Positions 5,177 to 5,992 of a stretch of DNA of 5,992 nt are shown piece after piece; position 1 is the first letter of the stretch; each line of letters starts with the position of its first letter. The DNA lies in the NCBI GenBank assembly GCA_944387745.1, contig CALXGD010000197.1, positions 1 to 5,992 of the forward strand, given 5' to 3'. The position numbers and the translations under genes are program-made. Under the pieces are notes generated by a model. That model did not search any database, was not told where the DNA came from, and saw only the letters and a program-made list of their open reading frames with translations. The stretch comes from an uncultured Oscillospiraceae bacterium (GTDB lineage Bacteria; Bacillota_A; Clostridia; Oscillospirales; Oscillospiraceae).

Positions 5177-5992
<816 letters not shown>

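Overview
The window looks like chromosomal DNA from a strictly anaerobic, high-GC member of the Clostridia, probably Oscillospiraceae (Flavonifractor/Lawsonibacter/Intestinimonas-like). This is inferred from a pyruvate:ferredoxin oxidoreductase gene, AGGAGG-type ribosome binding sites, sigma-A type promoters, a Bacillota-style CopA/CopZ/CsoR set and GC-rich coding regions separated by AT-rich spacers. The genus is a guess.

Layout. (a) 1-762, minus strand: an OmpR-family response regulator whose stop codon overlaps the start of a sensor histidine kinase that runs off the left edge. (b) 763-1348: no intact gene. It holds a possible promoter for the regulator, a tandem pair of 21-bp direct repeats with 22-bp period, a run of 17 A, and the decayed C-terminus of a second OmpR-type regulator. 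(c) 1349-4568, plus strand: a copper-efflux operon. A near-consensus promoter with a G/C-tract palindrome at its start site (probable CsoR operator) leads into a leader of about 228 nt with several hairpins. Then come copA (Cu(I) P1B-type ATPase), csoR (copper-sensing repressor) and a strong terminator. (d) 4569-5089: a spacer, then a promoter and good RBS driving a short frameshifted lipoprotein remnant, closed by a terminator that could work in both directions. (e) 5177-5992, minus strand: the C-terminal 271 residues of pyruvate:ferredoxin (flavodoxin) oxidoreductase, running off the right edge.

How the genes work together. CsoR without copper should sit on the operator and block transcription. 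Cu(I) binding to its Tyr-Cys-His-Cys-Glu set should release it. CopA then pumps Cu(I) out of the cytoplasm, and csoR as last gene closes a negative feedback loop. The most notable point is that copA carries a complete 69-residue CopZ-like copper chaperone in frame at its C-terminus, preceded by an internal AAGGAGG and ATG. The one reading frame could therefore yield both a CopA-CopZ fusion and a free chaperone, or it records a recent fusion of formerly separate copA and copZ genes.
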